64,000 bases of DNA, from NCBI RefSeq assembly GCF_001729785.1, contig NZ_CP017183.1, forward strand, positions 4,092,001 to 4,156,000. The letters are read 5' to 3'. Position 1 is the first letter of the stretch; each line of letters begins with the position of its first letter. The DNA comes from Enterobacter hormaechei subsp. xiangfangensis (lineage in GTDB: Bacteria > Pseudomonadota > Gammaproteobacteria > Enterobacterales > Enterobacteriaceae). A program made the translations under genes and the position numbers. Below the pieces are notes generated by a model. The model was not told the DNA's origin. It saw only the letters and a list, made by a program, of their open reading frames with translations, and did no database searches. Below are positions 8,001 through 19,665 of this stretch, in pieces.

Positions 8001-10324
8001 CTGGCATCTACCCAAGCTTTCAGCACTGCCACATCGTTTTGCCACTCCTGTTTCATCTCTTCGACCCAATCACCTACATTATCTTCCCAGGCAGGTAAAT
8101 CAGGCGACTGAATCTGTTGGCCCAGTTGCTGGAGATGACGTAACCCGACCGATCCTGCCGCGCCTTTGATTTTATGTCCCTCTTCGACGATGCCCTTCTG
8201 GTCACGCGCCGTCAGGTTGGATTCGAGCACGTTCAGATAGCCCGGCATCATTTTTTCGAACACGGCCAGGCCATCGGTGATCAGTTTTGGTCCTACCAGA
8301 TCGATATACTGCTCCAGCATGGCGGTATCCAGTATCGTTTGGGCTTTGGCGCTATCAACAGACGTCATGGTGCTCTCCTCTTCATCACAGGTATCCCAGA
8401 ACTTCTTGATCATCGCCGTCAGGGCAGGTACCGCCAGCGGCTTGCTGAGCACATCGTCCATTCCGGCCTCGAGGTACTCTTTTTTATCTTTCAGCACGTT
8501 TGCGGTCAACGCCACCAGCGGCGGCAGCTCGTCAGGAGCATATTTGCGCGTCAGCTCGCGGGAGATATCCAGTCCGGTCATGTCCGGTAGCTGAATATCG
8601 AGCAGCACCAGGTCGTACTCGCCCGGCGTGAACATCTCCAGCGCGGCTTTGCCGGTCATCGCCACATCCACGCTGTTACCGAGTTTTTCCAGTACCGACC
8701 GGGCGACAATGACGTTCAGCTCAATATCTTCCACCAGCAGGACGTGCAGGGCTGGCAGCGGCATATCGTCGTTCTCAAACGTATCTTCCACCTCTTCCGC
8801 CACGGCAGGCGCGTGGACGGTAAGCGTAAAGGTGGAGCCTTTACCCGGCTGGCTGGCAACGGTGATATCCCCGCCCATACTTTTCGCCAGACGTTTCGAC
8901 ACCGCCAGGCCAATGCCCGTACCGGTCGCCGGTTTACCGCCGTGGCTGTCTTTAACCTGATAATACATGGCGAAGATCTTATCCTGCTCTTCCTGAGGAA
9001 TGCCGATACCCGAGTCCTCAACTTCAAAGTGCAGCATGTCGCCTTCGTCATAGCGAATGCGCACCGCAACCTGCCCCTTCTGGGTAAACTTCACGGCATT
9101 GCTGATGAGGTTCCACAGGATCTGACGCAGCCGCGTGCCGTCCGTCACCACTTTATGCGGCAGCGGCAGCGTCGGCTCCATCACAAAGCTCAACCCTTTT
9201 TGCTGGGCCTGCAAACCTGACAGGTTCTCCAGGTCCGCAAGGAAGCCTGTAAAATCAACCGGCTGGTTGTCGAGCTGAACTTTACGGCGCTCCATCTTAT
9301 CCATGTCGATAATATCATTGAAGATATTGCCCAGCGTGACCGCCGAGACGTGGATCGTTTTGAGGTATTTTTCCTGCTCGCTGGTCAGCTCGGTATCCAG
9401 CAGAATGCGGCTCAGCCCCACAATGCCATTCAGCGGGGTGCGCAGTTCATGGCTGATGGTGGAGATGAAAGTTGTTTTATCCCGGCTGGCGCGCTCCAGC
9501 GCATCCTGATAGCGCTTACGCTCGGTGATATCACGGCCAAAGCCCATCAGACCATGACGTTTACCCACCCGGTCGTAATAAGGTACTTTGCGGATCTCAA
9601 AGCAGGCTTTGCGCCCGTCGGGGTAGTCCAGCCACTGCTCATAGGTCAGCGAAACGTTATGGCGGAAGACCTTTTCATCCGTCTCCATCACTTTTGCTGC
9701 CGCCTCTTCGGAATAGACATCCTGAGGTTTCAGGTGGATCAGCTGTTTTTCGCTTTTCCCGGTCAACAGTTCCATGGCCCGGTTACAGCCGGAGAACTCT
9801 TTATCTTCATTACGGTAGAACACCAGATCCGGCGACGCATCGAGGAACGAGCGCAGGAAAGAGGATTGCTGTTCAAGCTGGATCTGCGTGACTTCGCGCT
9901 CTTTCATCTCAATTTTCAGCTGCTCAAGCGTGGTCTGACGCTCGGCTTCCGCCTTCTCACGGTCTGAAATTTCCTGATTCAGCTGGGCAATGTTGTCCTT
10001 GAGCTGAACGTTGAGTTTAAGATCGCGCTCGCGCATCTCTTCCAGCTTATCCACCAGTTTCGATAAACGCTGTCGGGACTCTTCCAGCTGCTCAACCACC
10101 ACGGAGAGGAAATAGACCGCCCATGGGGTGATCAGCAGGCCAAAGAAAATAGAGCGGATCACGTCGATGCTCTCGACCTGACCATGCAGAACCATGGTCA
10201 CGGCCATTTGCACGACAATGGCCAGAACGACCAGCGCCAGCGCCAGCAGCATGGAAAAACGCACCAGCCCGAGCTTCATCATCAGGTCGACGTAGTACTG
10301 GGCCAGCATTCGAATTTGCTTCAT
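7991..10324 (-). CDS. arcB: Aerobic respiration control sensor kinase ArcB
   Basis: A tripartite hybrid histidine kinase of 777 residues that senses quinone redox state and phosphorylates ArcA. In order: two membrane helices (about 25-77), a coiled coil, a PAS domain, a kinase core with His292 in STISHELRTPLNG, a receiver with Asp576 in DLVLLDIQLPDMTG, and an Hpt domain with His717 in VEEGHKIKGAAGS. The redox cysteines Cys180 (SGCNRAME) and Cys241 (RKACFEI) are kept. An upstream in-frame start (10354) was rejected, because MKQIRMLAQYY at 10324 matches the family start. The gene is one residue shorter than in E. coli at its extreme C-terminus. Confidence 0.98.
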   Translation of the reverse strand: MKQIRMLAQYYVDLMMKLGLVRFSMLLALALVVLAIVVQMAVTMVLHGQVESIDVIRSIFFGLLITPWAVYFLSVVVEQLEESRQRLSKLVDKLEEMRERDLKLNVQLKDNIAQLNQEISDREKAEAERQTTLEQLKIEMKEREVTQIQLEQQSSFLRSFLDASPDLVFYRNEDKEFSGCNRAMELLTGKSEKQLIHLKPQDVYSEEAAAKVMETDEKVFRHNVSLTYEQWLDYPDGRKACFEIRKVPYYDRVGKRHGLMGFGRDITERKRYQDALERASRDKTTFISTISHELRTPLNGIVGLSRILLDTELTSEQEKYLKTIHVSAVTLGNIFNDIIDMDKMERRKVQLDNQPVDFTGFLADLENLSGLQAQQKGLSFVMEPTLPLPHKVVTDGTRLRQILWNLISNAVKFTQKGQVAVRIRYDEGDMLHFEVEDSGIGIPQEEQDKIFAMYYQVKDSHGGKPATGTGIGLAVSKRLAKSMGGDITVASQPGKGSTFTLTVHAPAVAEEVEDTFENDDMPLPALHVLLVEDIELNVIVARSVLEKLGNSVDVAMTGKAALEMFTPGEYDLVLLDIQLPDMTGLDISRELTRKYAPDELPPLVALTANVLKDKKEYLEAGMDDVLSKPLAVPALTAMIKKFWDTCDEEESTMTSVDSAKAQTILDTAMLEQYIDLVGPKLITDGLAVFEKMMPGYLNVLESNLTARDQKGIVEEGHKIKGAAGSVGLRHLQQLGQQIQSPDLPAWEDNVGDWVEEMKQEWQNDVAVLKAWVDARKK

Positions 10325-10422
10325 AGAGGATCCCTTCACGACTTTATCGCTCAATAATACTCAAATTCACGGCGAGGCGTTGAAGGTTGTGAGAAAAAGT
10401 GCGGGGTGAAACAGGAGATTAG

Positions 10423-10450
10423 CCTCGCCCCCGGGCTAGCGGGAGCGAGG
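10423..10450. other. GC-rich hairpin between arcB and lptG
   Basis: CCTCGCCCCCG and CGGGAGCGAGG pair over 11 positions with one mismatch around a GGCTAG loop. It lies just after the lptG stop on the minus strand, where a terminator is expected, but no T-run follows. It also sits at the left border of the block that is not next to arcB in E. coli K-12. Confidence 0.6.
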
Positions 10451-10461
10451 AAGACGTTTTA

Positions 10462-11544
10462 TCAGGAGCGTTTTAGCAGCATCCAGAGGCTGATCAGGAA
10501 GAAACTGGCGCTCGGCAACAGCGCGCCGATAATTGGCGGAATGCCATACACCAGTGTCAGCGGACCGAAAATCTGATCGAGGACGTAGAACACGAAACCA
10601 AAGCTGATACCAGTTACCACGCGGACCCCCATCGGCACGCTACGTAGCGGTCCAAAGATGAACGACAGCGCCATTAGCATCATCACCGCCACGGACAGTG
10701 GCTGGAAGATTTTGCTCCACATGTTGAGCTGGTAACGCCCCGCATCCTGTCCGCTCGATTTCAGATACTTCACGTAGTTATGCAGACCGCTGATGGAGAG
10801 CGCATCGGGATCGAGCGCTACCACGCCAAGCTTGTCCGGCGTCAGGTTGGTTTTCCAGGTACCGCTTACGGTCTGCGAACCGGTGATCTGTTTCGGGTTC
10901 GTCAGGTCAGATTCATCAACCTGGGATAACCGCCACAGCTTGTTGTTCGCATCAAATTTAGCGGAGGCGGCATAACGCACCGACTGCAAACGACGATCGT
11001 TGTTGAAGGCGTAGATGCTCACGCCGCCCAGTTCATCGTCCCCTTTCACGCGTTCGATATAGACGAAGTTCTGACCATCTTTCGCCCATAACCCCTGCTG
11101 CGTGGAGAGCAGCGAACCACCGTACATAGCCTGAGCACGGTAGTTACGCGCCATCTGTTCGCCCTGCGGCGCGACCCATTCGCCAATCGCCATGGTCAAC
11201 AGCACCAGCGGGATCGCGGTTTTCATTACCGACAGCGCAACCTGCATACGGGTAAAGCCAGATGCCTGCATCACCACCAGCTCGCTACGCTGAGCCAGCA
11301 TCCCCAGGCCCAGCAACGCCCCCAGCAGGGCCGCCATCGGGAAGAAGATCTGCACATCTTTTGGTACGCTGAGCAGGGTGTACATCCCGGCACCCAACGC
11401 GTCGTAACTCCCCTGCCCGGCTTTTTTCAGCTGGTCGACAAATTTGATAATGCCCGAGAGCGACACCAGCATGAACAGGGTCATCATGATGGTGGTGAAA
11501 ATCGTTTTACCGATATAGCGGTCAAGTACGCCAAACGCCTGCAT
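10462..11544 (-). CDS. lptG: LPS export ABC transporter permease LptG
   Basis: A 360-residue permease with the typical layout of this family: three N-terminal membrane helices, a large periplasmic beta-jellyroll domain (about residues 130-265), then three more helices. With LptF and LptB it extracts LPS from the outer leaflet of the inner membrane and hands it to LptC. The N-terminus MQAFGVLDRYIGKTIFTT and near-identity along the length to E. coli LptG are clear. Its start overlaps the lptF stop by one base (TAATG), so the two subunits are translationally coupled. It is the last gene of the leftward lptFG transcript. Confidence 0.97.
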   Translation of the reverse strand: MQAFGVLDRYIGKTIFTTIMMTLFMLVSLSGIIKFVDQLKKAGQGSYDALGAGMYTLLSVPKDVQIFFPMAALLGALLGLGMLAQRSELVVMQASGFTRMQVALSVMKTAIPLVLLTMAIGEWVAPQGEQMARNYRAQAMYGGSLLSTQQGLWAKDGQNFVYIERVKGDDELGGVSIYAFNNDRRLQSVRYAASAKFDANNKLWRLSQVDESDLTNPKQITGSQTVSGTWKTNLTPDKLGVVALDPDALSISGLHNYVKYLKSSGQDAGRYQLNMWSKIFQPLSVAVMMLMALSFIFGPLRSVPMGVRVVTGISFGFVFYVLDQIFGPLTLVYGIPPIIGALLPSASFFLISLWMLLKRS

Positions 11545-12644
11545 TAGATGGCTCCTTTACGCGTAAACCGGGCACGAAGACGACGCACAGGCACCGTGTC
11601 CCACAAGTTGAGTCCGACTGCCAGCAGCAGATACAAACCATTCACGACCCAGGTCCAGATCATCGGGTCAATTTTTCCTTTCCCGCCGTTAGACTTGATT
11701 GAGGTTTGCAGCAGGAAGAACACCAGATACAGCAGCATCGCTGGCAGCATCGACAGCACGCGGCCCTGGCGCGGGTTCACCACGCTCAGCGGAACCACCA
11801 TCAGCGCCATCATAAATACGGTGAATACCAGCGTGATACGCCAGTGCAGTTCAGCACGCGCACGATCGGTATCGGTATTCATTAAGGTGCGCATATCCAT
11901 CTGCTCAGTATCCGTTGGATCGAGCGCGACGGCCTGATGACCAATGATGGCCTGGTAGTTCTGGAAATCGGTAATACGGAAGTCGCGCAGCATAGCCGTG
12001 CCTTCGAAACGCGTTCCTTTGTTCAGCGTGACAACCTGAGAGCCGTCTTTACGCTGAGACAGCTGACCGGAGTCCGCCACCACCACAGAAGGCCGAGCGT
12101 TACCTTTCGGGCGCAGTTGAGCAAGAAACACGTCATTGAAGCGGTTGCCATCGACGCTTTCGATAAACAGCACGGAGTTACCGTCGGTCGCCTGCTGGAA
12201 CTGCCCCTGCGCCAGCGCCGCCAGCCCCGGGTTAGCTTTTGCTTCCGCCAGCACCTCATCCTGATGACGAGAGGAGGTCGGCCCCGCCCACATGACGTTA
12301 ACCGCGGCAACAATGCCCGTAAACAGCGCCAGCACCATGGCTGCTTTTACCAGTACGGCTTTACTGAGGCCGCAGGCATGCATCACGGTGATTTCACTTT
12401 CGGTATAGAGCTTACCCAGGGTCATCAGCAGACCAAGGAACAGGCTTAACGGCAGGATAAGCTGCGCCATTTCCGGCACGCCAAGCCCGAGCAGGGAAAG
12501 CACCAGATTCGTTGGGATTTCGCCATCAACCGCCGCGCCGAGGATCCTGACCAGCTTCTGACAGAAAAAGATCAGAAGGAGGATAAAGAGGATCGCCAGT
12601 TGGCTCTTCAGCGTCTCCCGAACCAGATATCTTATGATTATCAC
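11544..12644 (-). CDS. lptF: LPS export ABC transporter permease LptF
   Basis: A 366-residue partner of LptG in the LptB2FG complex, with three helices, a periplasmic beta-jellyroll and three helices. It begins MIIIRYLVRETLKSQ and keeps the cytoplasmic coupling region after the second helix (YTESEITVMHACG) that docks on LptB. It is divergent from pepA, with 265 bases between. This divergent lptF/pepA arrangement is the same as in E. coli. Confidence 0.97.
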   Translation of the reverse strand: MIIIRYLVRETLKSQLAILFILLLIFFCQKLVRILGAAVDGEIPTNLVLSLLGLGVPEMAQLILPLSLFLGLLMTLGKLYTESEITVMHACGLSKAVLVKAAMVLALFTGIVAAVNVMWAGPTSSRHQDEVLAEAKANPGLAALAQGQFQQATDGNSVLFIESVDGNRFNDVFLAQLRPKGNARPSVVVADSGQLSQRKDGSQVVTLNKGTRFEGTAMLRDFRITDFQNYQAIIGHQAVALDPTDTEQMDMRTLMNTDTDRARAELHWRITLVFTVFMMALMVVPLSVVNPRQGRVLSMLPAMLLYLVFFLLQTSIKSNGGKGKIDPMIWTWVVNGLYLLLAVGLNLWDTVPVRRLRARFTRKGAI

Positions 12645-14421
<1,777 letters not shown>

Positions 14422-14429
14422 TGATAAAC

Positions 14430-14455
14430 GCCGGGTGGCGCTACGCTTACCCGGC
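14430..14455. repeat. REP-like extragenic palindrome between pepA and holC
   Basis: GCCGGGTGGCG and CGCTTACCCGGC pair around a short loop, the same class as the copy at 6357-6382. Here it sits between two genes read in the same direction, where it may shield the pepA 3' end or lower downstream expression. The role is inferred. Confidence 0.8.
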
Positions 14456-14489
14456 TTTGCATTTAAATCCACGACAAGAAACCCCATAT

Positions 14490-14933
14490 ATGAAGAATGC
14501 AACGTTCTACCTTCTGGACAATGACACCCATCAGGATGGCCTCAGCGCCGTTGAACAACTGGTGTGTGAAATTGCCGCAGAACGTTGGCGCGCAGGTAAA
14601 CGCGTCCTGATTGCCTGTGAAGATGAGCAGCAAGCGATTCGCCTGGATGAAGCGCTATGGGCGCGCCCGCCGGAGAGTTTTGTTCCGCATAACCTGTCGG
14701 GCGAAGGTCCACGCGGCGGGGCACCGGTGGAGATTGCCTGGCCGCAAAAACGCAACAGCAGCGCGCGCGACATTCTCATTAGCCTGCGGACAGACTTTGC
14801 AGATTTTGCCACCGCTTTCACAGAAGTGGTAGACTTTGTCCCTTACGAAGAATCTTTGAAACAACTGGCGCGCGAACGCTACAAAGCGTACCGCCTGGCC
14901 GGTTTTAACCTGAATACGGCAACCTGGAAATAA
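14490..14933 (+). CDS. holC: DNA polymerase III chi subunit
   Basis: A 147-residue chi subunit that, with psi (HolD), connects the clamp loader to SSB during replication. The N-terminus [13 protein letters not shown] and the central [13 protein letters not shown] stretch are characteristic. An open frame runs 23 codons further upstream across the REP-like element. The start at 14490 was chosen from family length and N-terminal match. The stop and the valS start share bases (TAATG at 14931-14935), giving coupled translation. Confidence 0.96.
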   Translation: MKNATFYLLDNDTHQDGLSAVEQLVCEIAAERWRAGKRVLIACEDEQQAIRLDEALWARPPESFVPHNLSGEGPRGGAPVEIAWPQKRNSSARDILISLRTDFADFATAFTEVVDFVPYEESLKQLARERYKAYRLAGFNLNTATWK

Positions 14934-17788
14934 TGGAAAAGACATATAACCCACGCGATATCGAACAGCCGCTTTACGAGCACTGGGAACAGCAGGGCTA
15001 TTTCAAGCCTAACGGCGACGAAAGCAAAGAGTCCTTCTGCATCATGATCCCGCCGCCGAACGTCACCGGCAGTTTGCATATGGGGCATGCTTTCCAGCAG
15101 ACCATCATGGATACCATGATCCGCTACCAGCGCATGCAGGGTAAAAACACCCTGTGGCAGGCGGGGACTGACCACGCGGGTATCGCGACCCAGATGGTGG
15201 TTGAGCGTAAAATTGCCGCTGAAGAGGGTAAAACCCGCCACGACTACGGTCGCGACGCGTTCATCGACAAAATCTGGCAGTGGAAGGCAGAATCCGGCGG
15301 CACCATTACCCGTCAGATGCGCCGCCTCGGCAACTCCGTGGACTGGGAGCGCGAGCGCTTCACCATGGACGAAGGCCTGTCCAACGCCGTGAAAGAAGTC
15401 TTCGTCCGTCTGTACAAAGAAGACCTGATTTACCGCGGCAAACGCCTGGTCAACTGGGACCCGAAACTGCGTACCGCCATCTCTGACCTGGAAGTGGAAA
15501 ACCGCGAGTCTAAAGGCTCCATGTGGCACATCCGCTATCCGCTGGCAGACGGTGCGAAAACCGCCGACGGTAAAGATTACCTGGTGGTGGCGACCACCCG
15601 TCCGGAAACCCTGCTGGGCGATACCGGCGTGGCCGTTAACCCGGAAGATCCGCGTTATAAAGATTTGATCGGCAAATTCGTGGTGCTGCCGCTGGTGAAC
15701 CGCCGTATTCCGATTGTGGGCGACGAACACGCCGACATGGAAAAAGGCACCGGCTGCGTGAAAATCACCCCAGCGCATGACTTCAACGACTATGAAGTCG
15801 GTCGTCGTCATCAACTTCCGATGATCAACATTCTGACCTTCGACGGCGATATCCGCGAAAGCGCAGAAGTGTATGACACCAAAGGCAACGAGTCCGACGT
15901 TTATTCCAGCGACATCCCGGCTGAGTTCCAGAAGCTGGAGCGCTTTGCCGCGCGTAAAGCCATCGTAGCCGCCGTTGACGCGCTCGGCCTGCTGGAAGAG
16001 ATTAAGCCTCACGATCTGACCGTGCCGTACGGCGACCGTGGCGGCGTAGTTATCGAGCCAATGCTGACCGACCAGTGGTACGTGCGTGCCGACGTGCTGG
16101 CGAAACCGGCTGTGGAAGCGGTTGAGAACGGCAGCATTCAGTTCGTGCCGAAGCAGTACGAAAACATGTACTTCTCCTGGATGCGCGATATTCAGGACTG
16201 GTGTATTTCCCGTCAGCTGTGGTGGGGTCACCGTATCCCGGCGTGGTACGACAACGAAGGCAATGTCTACGTTGGCCGCACCGAAGAGGAAGTGCGTCAG
16301 GAAAACAACCTGGGCGCTGACGTTGCCCTGCGCCAGGATGAAGACGTGCTGGATACCTGGTTCTCCTCCGCGCTGTGGACCTTCTCTACCCTCGGCTGGC
16401 CGGAAAACACCGACGCGCTGCGTCAGTTCCACCCAACCAGCGTGATGGTCTCCGGCTTCGACATCATCTTCTTCTGGATCGCCCGCATGATCATGATGAC
16501 CATGCACTTCATCAAAGACGAAGACGGCAAGCCGCAGGTTCCGTTCCATACCGTTTACATGACCGGCCTGATCCGCGACGACGAAGGCCAGAAGATGTCC
16601 AAATCCAAGGGTAACGTTATCGACCCGCTGGATATGGTAGACGGTATCTCTCTGGAAGAGCTGCTGGAAAAACGTACCGGCAATATGATGCAGCCGCAGC
16701 TGGCGGAGAAAATCCGCAAGCGTACCGAGAAGCAGTTCCCGAACGGGATCGAATCTCACGGTACCGACGCCCTGCGCTTCACCCTGGCGGCGCTGGCCTC
16801 CACCGGCCGTGACATCAACTGGGATATGAAGCGTCTGGAAGGTTACCGTAACTTCTGTAACAAGCTGTGGAACGCCAGCCGCTTCGTGCTGATGAACACC
16901 GAAGATCAGGATTGCGGCTTTAACGGCGGCGAAATGACCCTGTCTCTGGCAGACCGCTGGATCCTGGCGGAATTTAACCAGACGGTTAAAGCATTCCGCG
17001 ACGCGCTGGACAGCTACCGCTTCGACATCGCGGCAGGCATCCTGTACGAATTCACCTGGAACCAGTTCTGCGACTGGTACCTGGAGCTGGCGAAGCCGGT
17101 CATGAACGGTGGTTCTGAAGCGGAACTGCGCGGCACGCGTAATACGTTGATTACCGTTCTGGAAGGTCTGCTGCGCCTTGCGCACCCGATCATTCCATTC
17201 ATCACCGAAACCATCTGGCAGCGCGTGAAGGTGATTGCCGGTATTAATGCCGATACCATCATGCTCCAGCCGTTCCCGGCATTCGACGCCGCGAAAGTGG
17301 ATGAAGCCGCGTCTGCGGATACCGAGTGGCTGAAACAGGCGATCGTTGCGGTACGTAACATCCGCGCGGAAATGAATATCGCTCCGGGTAAACCACTGGA
17401 GCTGCTGCTGCGCGGTTGCAGCGAAGCTGCCGTTCGTCGCGTCACCGAGAACAACACCTTCCTGAAAACCATGGCGCGTCTGGAAAGCATTACCGTGCTG
17501 CCTGCCGATGACAAAGGTCCGGTTTCCGTGACCAAAATCATCGACGGCGCGGAGCTGCTGATCCCGATGGCGGGCCTGATCGACAAAGACGCGGAGCTGG
17601 CGCGTCTGGCGAAAGAAGTGGCGAAAGTCGACGTGGAAATTGGCAAAATCGAAAGCAAACTGGCGAACGAGGGCTTTGTGGCCCGCGCGCCGGAAGCGGT
17701 CATCGCCAAAGAGCGTGAGCGTCTGGTTGCCTTCGCCGATGCGAAGACCAAACTGATCGAGCAGCAGGCGGTTATCGCAGCCCTGTAA
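14933..17788 (+). CDS. valS: Valyl-tRNA synthetase
   Basis: A class I aminoacyl-tRNA synthetase of 951 residues that charges tRNA-Val and edits threonine. The HIGH motif appears as HMGH at 49-52 and KMSKS at 554-558. Between them is the large CP1 editing domain. The C-terminal coiled coil ([20 protein letters not shown]) that binds the tRNA elbow is present. Length is identical to E. coli ValS. It overlaps holC and is followed by a hairpin terminator candidate (17798-17821). Confidence 0.98.
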   Translation: MEKTYNPRDIEQPLYEHWEQQGYFKPNGDESKESFCIMIPPPNVTGSLHMGHAFQQTIMDTMIRYQRMQGKNTLWQAGTDHAGIATQMVVERKIAAEEGKTRHDYGRDAFIDKIWQWKAESGGTITRQMRRLGNSVDWERERFTMDEGLSNAVKEVFVRLYKEDLIYRGKRLVNWDPKLRTAISDLEVENRESKGSMWHIRYPLADGAKTADGKDYLVVATTRPETLLGDTGVAVNPEDPRYKDLIGKFVVLPLVNRRIPIVGDEHADMEKGTGCVKITPAHDFNDYEVGRRHQLPMINILTFDGDIRESAEVYDTKGNESDVYSSDIPAEFQKLERFAARKAIVAAVDALGLLEEIKPHDLTVPYGDRGGVVIEPMLTDQWYVRADVLAKPAVEAVENGSIQFVPKQYENMYFSWMRDIQDWCISRQLWWGHRIPAWYDNEGNVYVGRTEEEVRQENNLGADVALRQDEDVLDTWFSSALWTFSTLGWPENTDALRQFHPTSVMVSGFDIIFFWIARMIMMTMHFIKDEDGKPQVPFHTVYMTGLIRDDEGQKMSKSKGNVIDPLDMVDGISLEELLEKRTGNMMQPQLAEKIRKRTEKQFPNGIESHGTDALRFTLAALASTGRDINWDMKRLEGYRNFCNKLWNASRFVLMNTEDQDCGFNGGEMTLSLADRWILAEFNQTVKAFRDALDSYRFDIAAGILYEFTWNQFCDWYLELAKPVMNGGSEAELRGTRNTLITVLEGLLRLAHPIIPFITETIWQRVKVIAGINADTIMLQPFPAFDAAKVDEAASADTEWLKQAIVAVRNIRAEMNIAPGKPLELLLRGCSEAAVRRVTENNTFLKTMARLESITVLPADDKGPVSVTKIIDGAELLIPMAGLIDKDAELARLAKEVAKVDVEIGKIESKLANEGFVARAPEAVIAKERERLVAFADAKTKLIEQQAVIAAL

Positions 17789-17797
17789 TGCTTTTAT

Positions 17798-17830
17798 CCC
17801 TTACGCTTCAGGGCGTAAGGGGTATCCTTC
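17798..17830 (+). terminator. Putative terminator after valS
   Basis: CCCTTACGC and GCGTAAGGG form a 9-bp stem around a six-base loop, ten bases after the valS stop. The following GTATCCTTCC is only moderately T-rich, so termination may be partial. Confidence 0.6.
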
Positions 17831-17911
17831 CTGAAAACTCCTCGCTTGCACTCCCCTTTCTGCGGTGCTATTAACAGCAGTTGTGTGTCAATTTTTGTCA
17901 TGAGTAATGCT

Positions 17912-18415
17912 ATGAGCGTGATTACCCCCGTCGCGACGACAATGCGTCGGATCACTGAGCAGGACAACCCGGCTATCGCCGCCGTTATCCGCACGGTTTC
18001 TGCCGAATATGGCCTGACCGCCGACAAAGGCTACACCGTGGCCGACCCCAATCTGGACGAACTTTTTCAGCTGTACAGCCAGCCGGGTCATGCCTACTGG
18101 GTCATTGAACAGGACGGCCAGGTCGTGGGCGGCGGCGGCATTGCCCCACTGCTTTGCAGCGAGCCGGATATCTGTGAACTTCAGAAAATGTATTTCCTGC
18201 CAACGATACGCGGACAAGGCCTGGCGAAAAAGCTGGCGCTGGTCGCCCTGGAACATGCACGCTCACAGGGCTTTAAACGTTGCTACCTCGAAACCACCGC
18301 TTTCCTTAAAGAGGCCATTGGCCTGTATGAGCATCTGGGCTTTGAGCATATCGATGCGCCACTGGGCTGCACGGGCCACGTGGACTGCGAAGTCAGGATG
18401 CTGAAAAGTCTGTAA
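17912..18415 (+). CDS. yjgM: GNAT-family N-acetyltransferase YjgM
   Basis: A 167-residue GCN5-related acetyltransferase. The acetyl-CoA-binding loop appears in [18 protein letters not shown] (Q/R-x-x-G-x-A type), and the C-terminal half reads [25 protein letters not shown]. The substrate is not evident from sequence. Three starts are possible (17846, 17900, 17912). The last gives ten residues before MRRIT and 167 in total, exactly as in E. coli YjgM, and a GAG lies at ribosome-site distance. In K-12 yjgN separates yjgM from valS; here no yjgN is present. Confidence 0.88.
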   Translation: MSVITPVATTMRRITEQDNPAIAAVIRTVSAEYGLTADKGYTVADPNLDELFQLYSQPGHAYWVIEQDGQVVGGGGIAPLLCSEPDICELQKMYFLPTIRGQGLAKKLALVALEHARSQGFKRCYLETTAFLKEAIGLYEHLGFEHIDAPLGCTGHVDCEVRMLKSL

Positions 18416-18498
18416 GTTTCGTTCCTGCCGTCTTCTGTTAAGCGTCTGTAAACTGAATGCTCTACACTCACAGTTCACACCAAAACAGGGGAAACGCG

Positions 18499-19518
18499 AT
18501 GTCGAAGATAAAAAGCTACGCCGCACCGCAGGCGGGTGCAGAACTTGAGCTGTACGAGTACGATGCGGGCGAACTAAAAGCGGAAGACGTCGAAGTACAG
18601 GTTGATTACTGCGGGATCTGCCACTCGGATCTCTCGATGATCGACAATGAATGGGGCTTTTCCAGCTATCCGCTGGTTGCCGGGCACGAAGTCATTGGCC
18701 GCGTCGTGGCGCTTGGCAGCGCCGCGCAGGACAAAGGGCTGAAAGTGGGCCAGCGCGTGGGTATCGGCTGGACGGCACGCAGCTGCGGTCACTGCGATGC
18801 CTGTATCAGCGGCAACCAGATCAACTGCCTTGAGGGCGCAACGCCGACCATCCTTAACAAGGGCGGTTTCGCCGATAAGCTGCGCGCCGACTGGCAATGG
18901 GTTATCCCGCTGCCGGACAGCATTGATATTGAATCCGCAGGTCCGCTGCTGTGTGGCGGTATCACCGTCTTTAAGCCCCTGCTGATGCATCACATCACCG
19001 CCACCAGCCGCGTGGGCGTGATCGGTATTGGCGGTCTGGGGCATATTGCCATCAAACTGCTGCATGCGATGGGCTGTGAAGTGACGGCGTTCAGCTCTAA
19101 CCCGGCGAAAGAGCAGGAAGTGCTGGCGATGGGTGCGGATAAAGTGGTGAACAGCCGCGATCCTCAGGCACTCACCGCCCTGGCAGGCCAGTTTGACCTG
19201 ATCATCAACACGGTAAACGTCGATCTCGACTGGCAGCCGTACTTTGAAGCCCTGGCCTACGGCGGTAACTTCCACACCGTGGGTGCGGTGATGAAGCCGC
19301 TGCCGGTTCCGGCGTTTACCCTGATCGGCGGGGATCGCAGCGTGTCAGGCTCCGCGACCGGTACACCGTACGAGCTGCGCAAGCTGATGAAGTTTGCCGG
19401 ACGCACAAAAGTGGCACCCACCACCGAGCTGTACCCGATGTCAAAAATCAACGAAGCGATCCAGCACGTGCGCGACGGCAAAGCCCGCTACCGCGTGGTG
19501 TTGAAAGCGGATTTTTGA
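18499..19518 (+). CDS. ahr: NADPH-dependent aldehyde reductase Ahr
   Basis: A zinc-dependent medium-chain alcohol dehydrogenase of 339 residues that reduces a broad range of aldehydes with NADPH. The catalytic-zinc residues lie in [12 protein letters not shown] and [12 protein letters not shown]. The structural-zinc cysteines lie in [17 protein letters not shown]. The Rossmann glycine motif is [14 protein letters not shown]. The start at 18499 follows a strong AGGGGAAACGCG ribosome site and gives the same length as E. coli Ahr (YjgB). In K-12 ahr lies beyond the idn gluconate cluster. Here it follows yjgM directly. Confidence 0.94.
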   Translation: MSKIKSYAAPQAGAELELYEYDAGELKAEDVEVQVDYCGICHSDLSMIDNEWGFSSYPLVAGHEVIGRVVALGSAAQDKGLKVGQRVGIGWTARSCGHCDACISGNQINCLEGATPTILNKGGFADKLRADWQWVIPLPDSIDIESAGPLLCGGITVFKPLLMHHITATSRVGVIGIGGLGHIAIKLLHAMGCEVTAFSSNPAKEQEVLAMGADKVVNSRDPQALTALAGQFDLIINTVNVDLDWQPYFEALAYGGNFHTVGAVMKPLPVPAFTLIGGDRSVSGSATGTPYELRKLMKFAGRTKVAPTTELYPMSKINEAIQHVRDGKARYRVVLKADF

Positions 19519-19562
19519 TGTGACATTGCCGGGGAATGTGCGGCCTGATGCCCTCACCCCAA

Positions 19563-19640
19563 CCCTCTCCCTCAAGGGAGAGGGGGCCGTCTGTGCAGGC
19601 ATTATTTTGTGGGGATCCCTCAGCTCACAGGGAGAGGGCG
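19563..19640. repeat. CCCTCTCCC-type palindromic repeat (two copies)
   Basis: A perfect inverted repeat of CCCTCTCCC and GGGAGAGGG (19563-19584) is followed by a degraded second copy ending AGGGAGAGGG (to 19640). It lies between the convergent ahr and dhaK. Related copies occur at 39612-39721 and 52781-52803, so this is a dispersed intergenic repeat family of this genome. Confidence 0.75.
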
Positions 19641-19665
19641 CAAACACTAAAAACGGTAACGGTTG

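Noticed and set aside
14879..17185. A 768-codon open frame on the minus strand opposite valS
   Set aside because: It is a mirror of the high-GC third positions of valS, has no recognisable domain, and valS is certain on the other strand.
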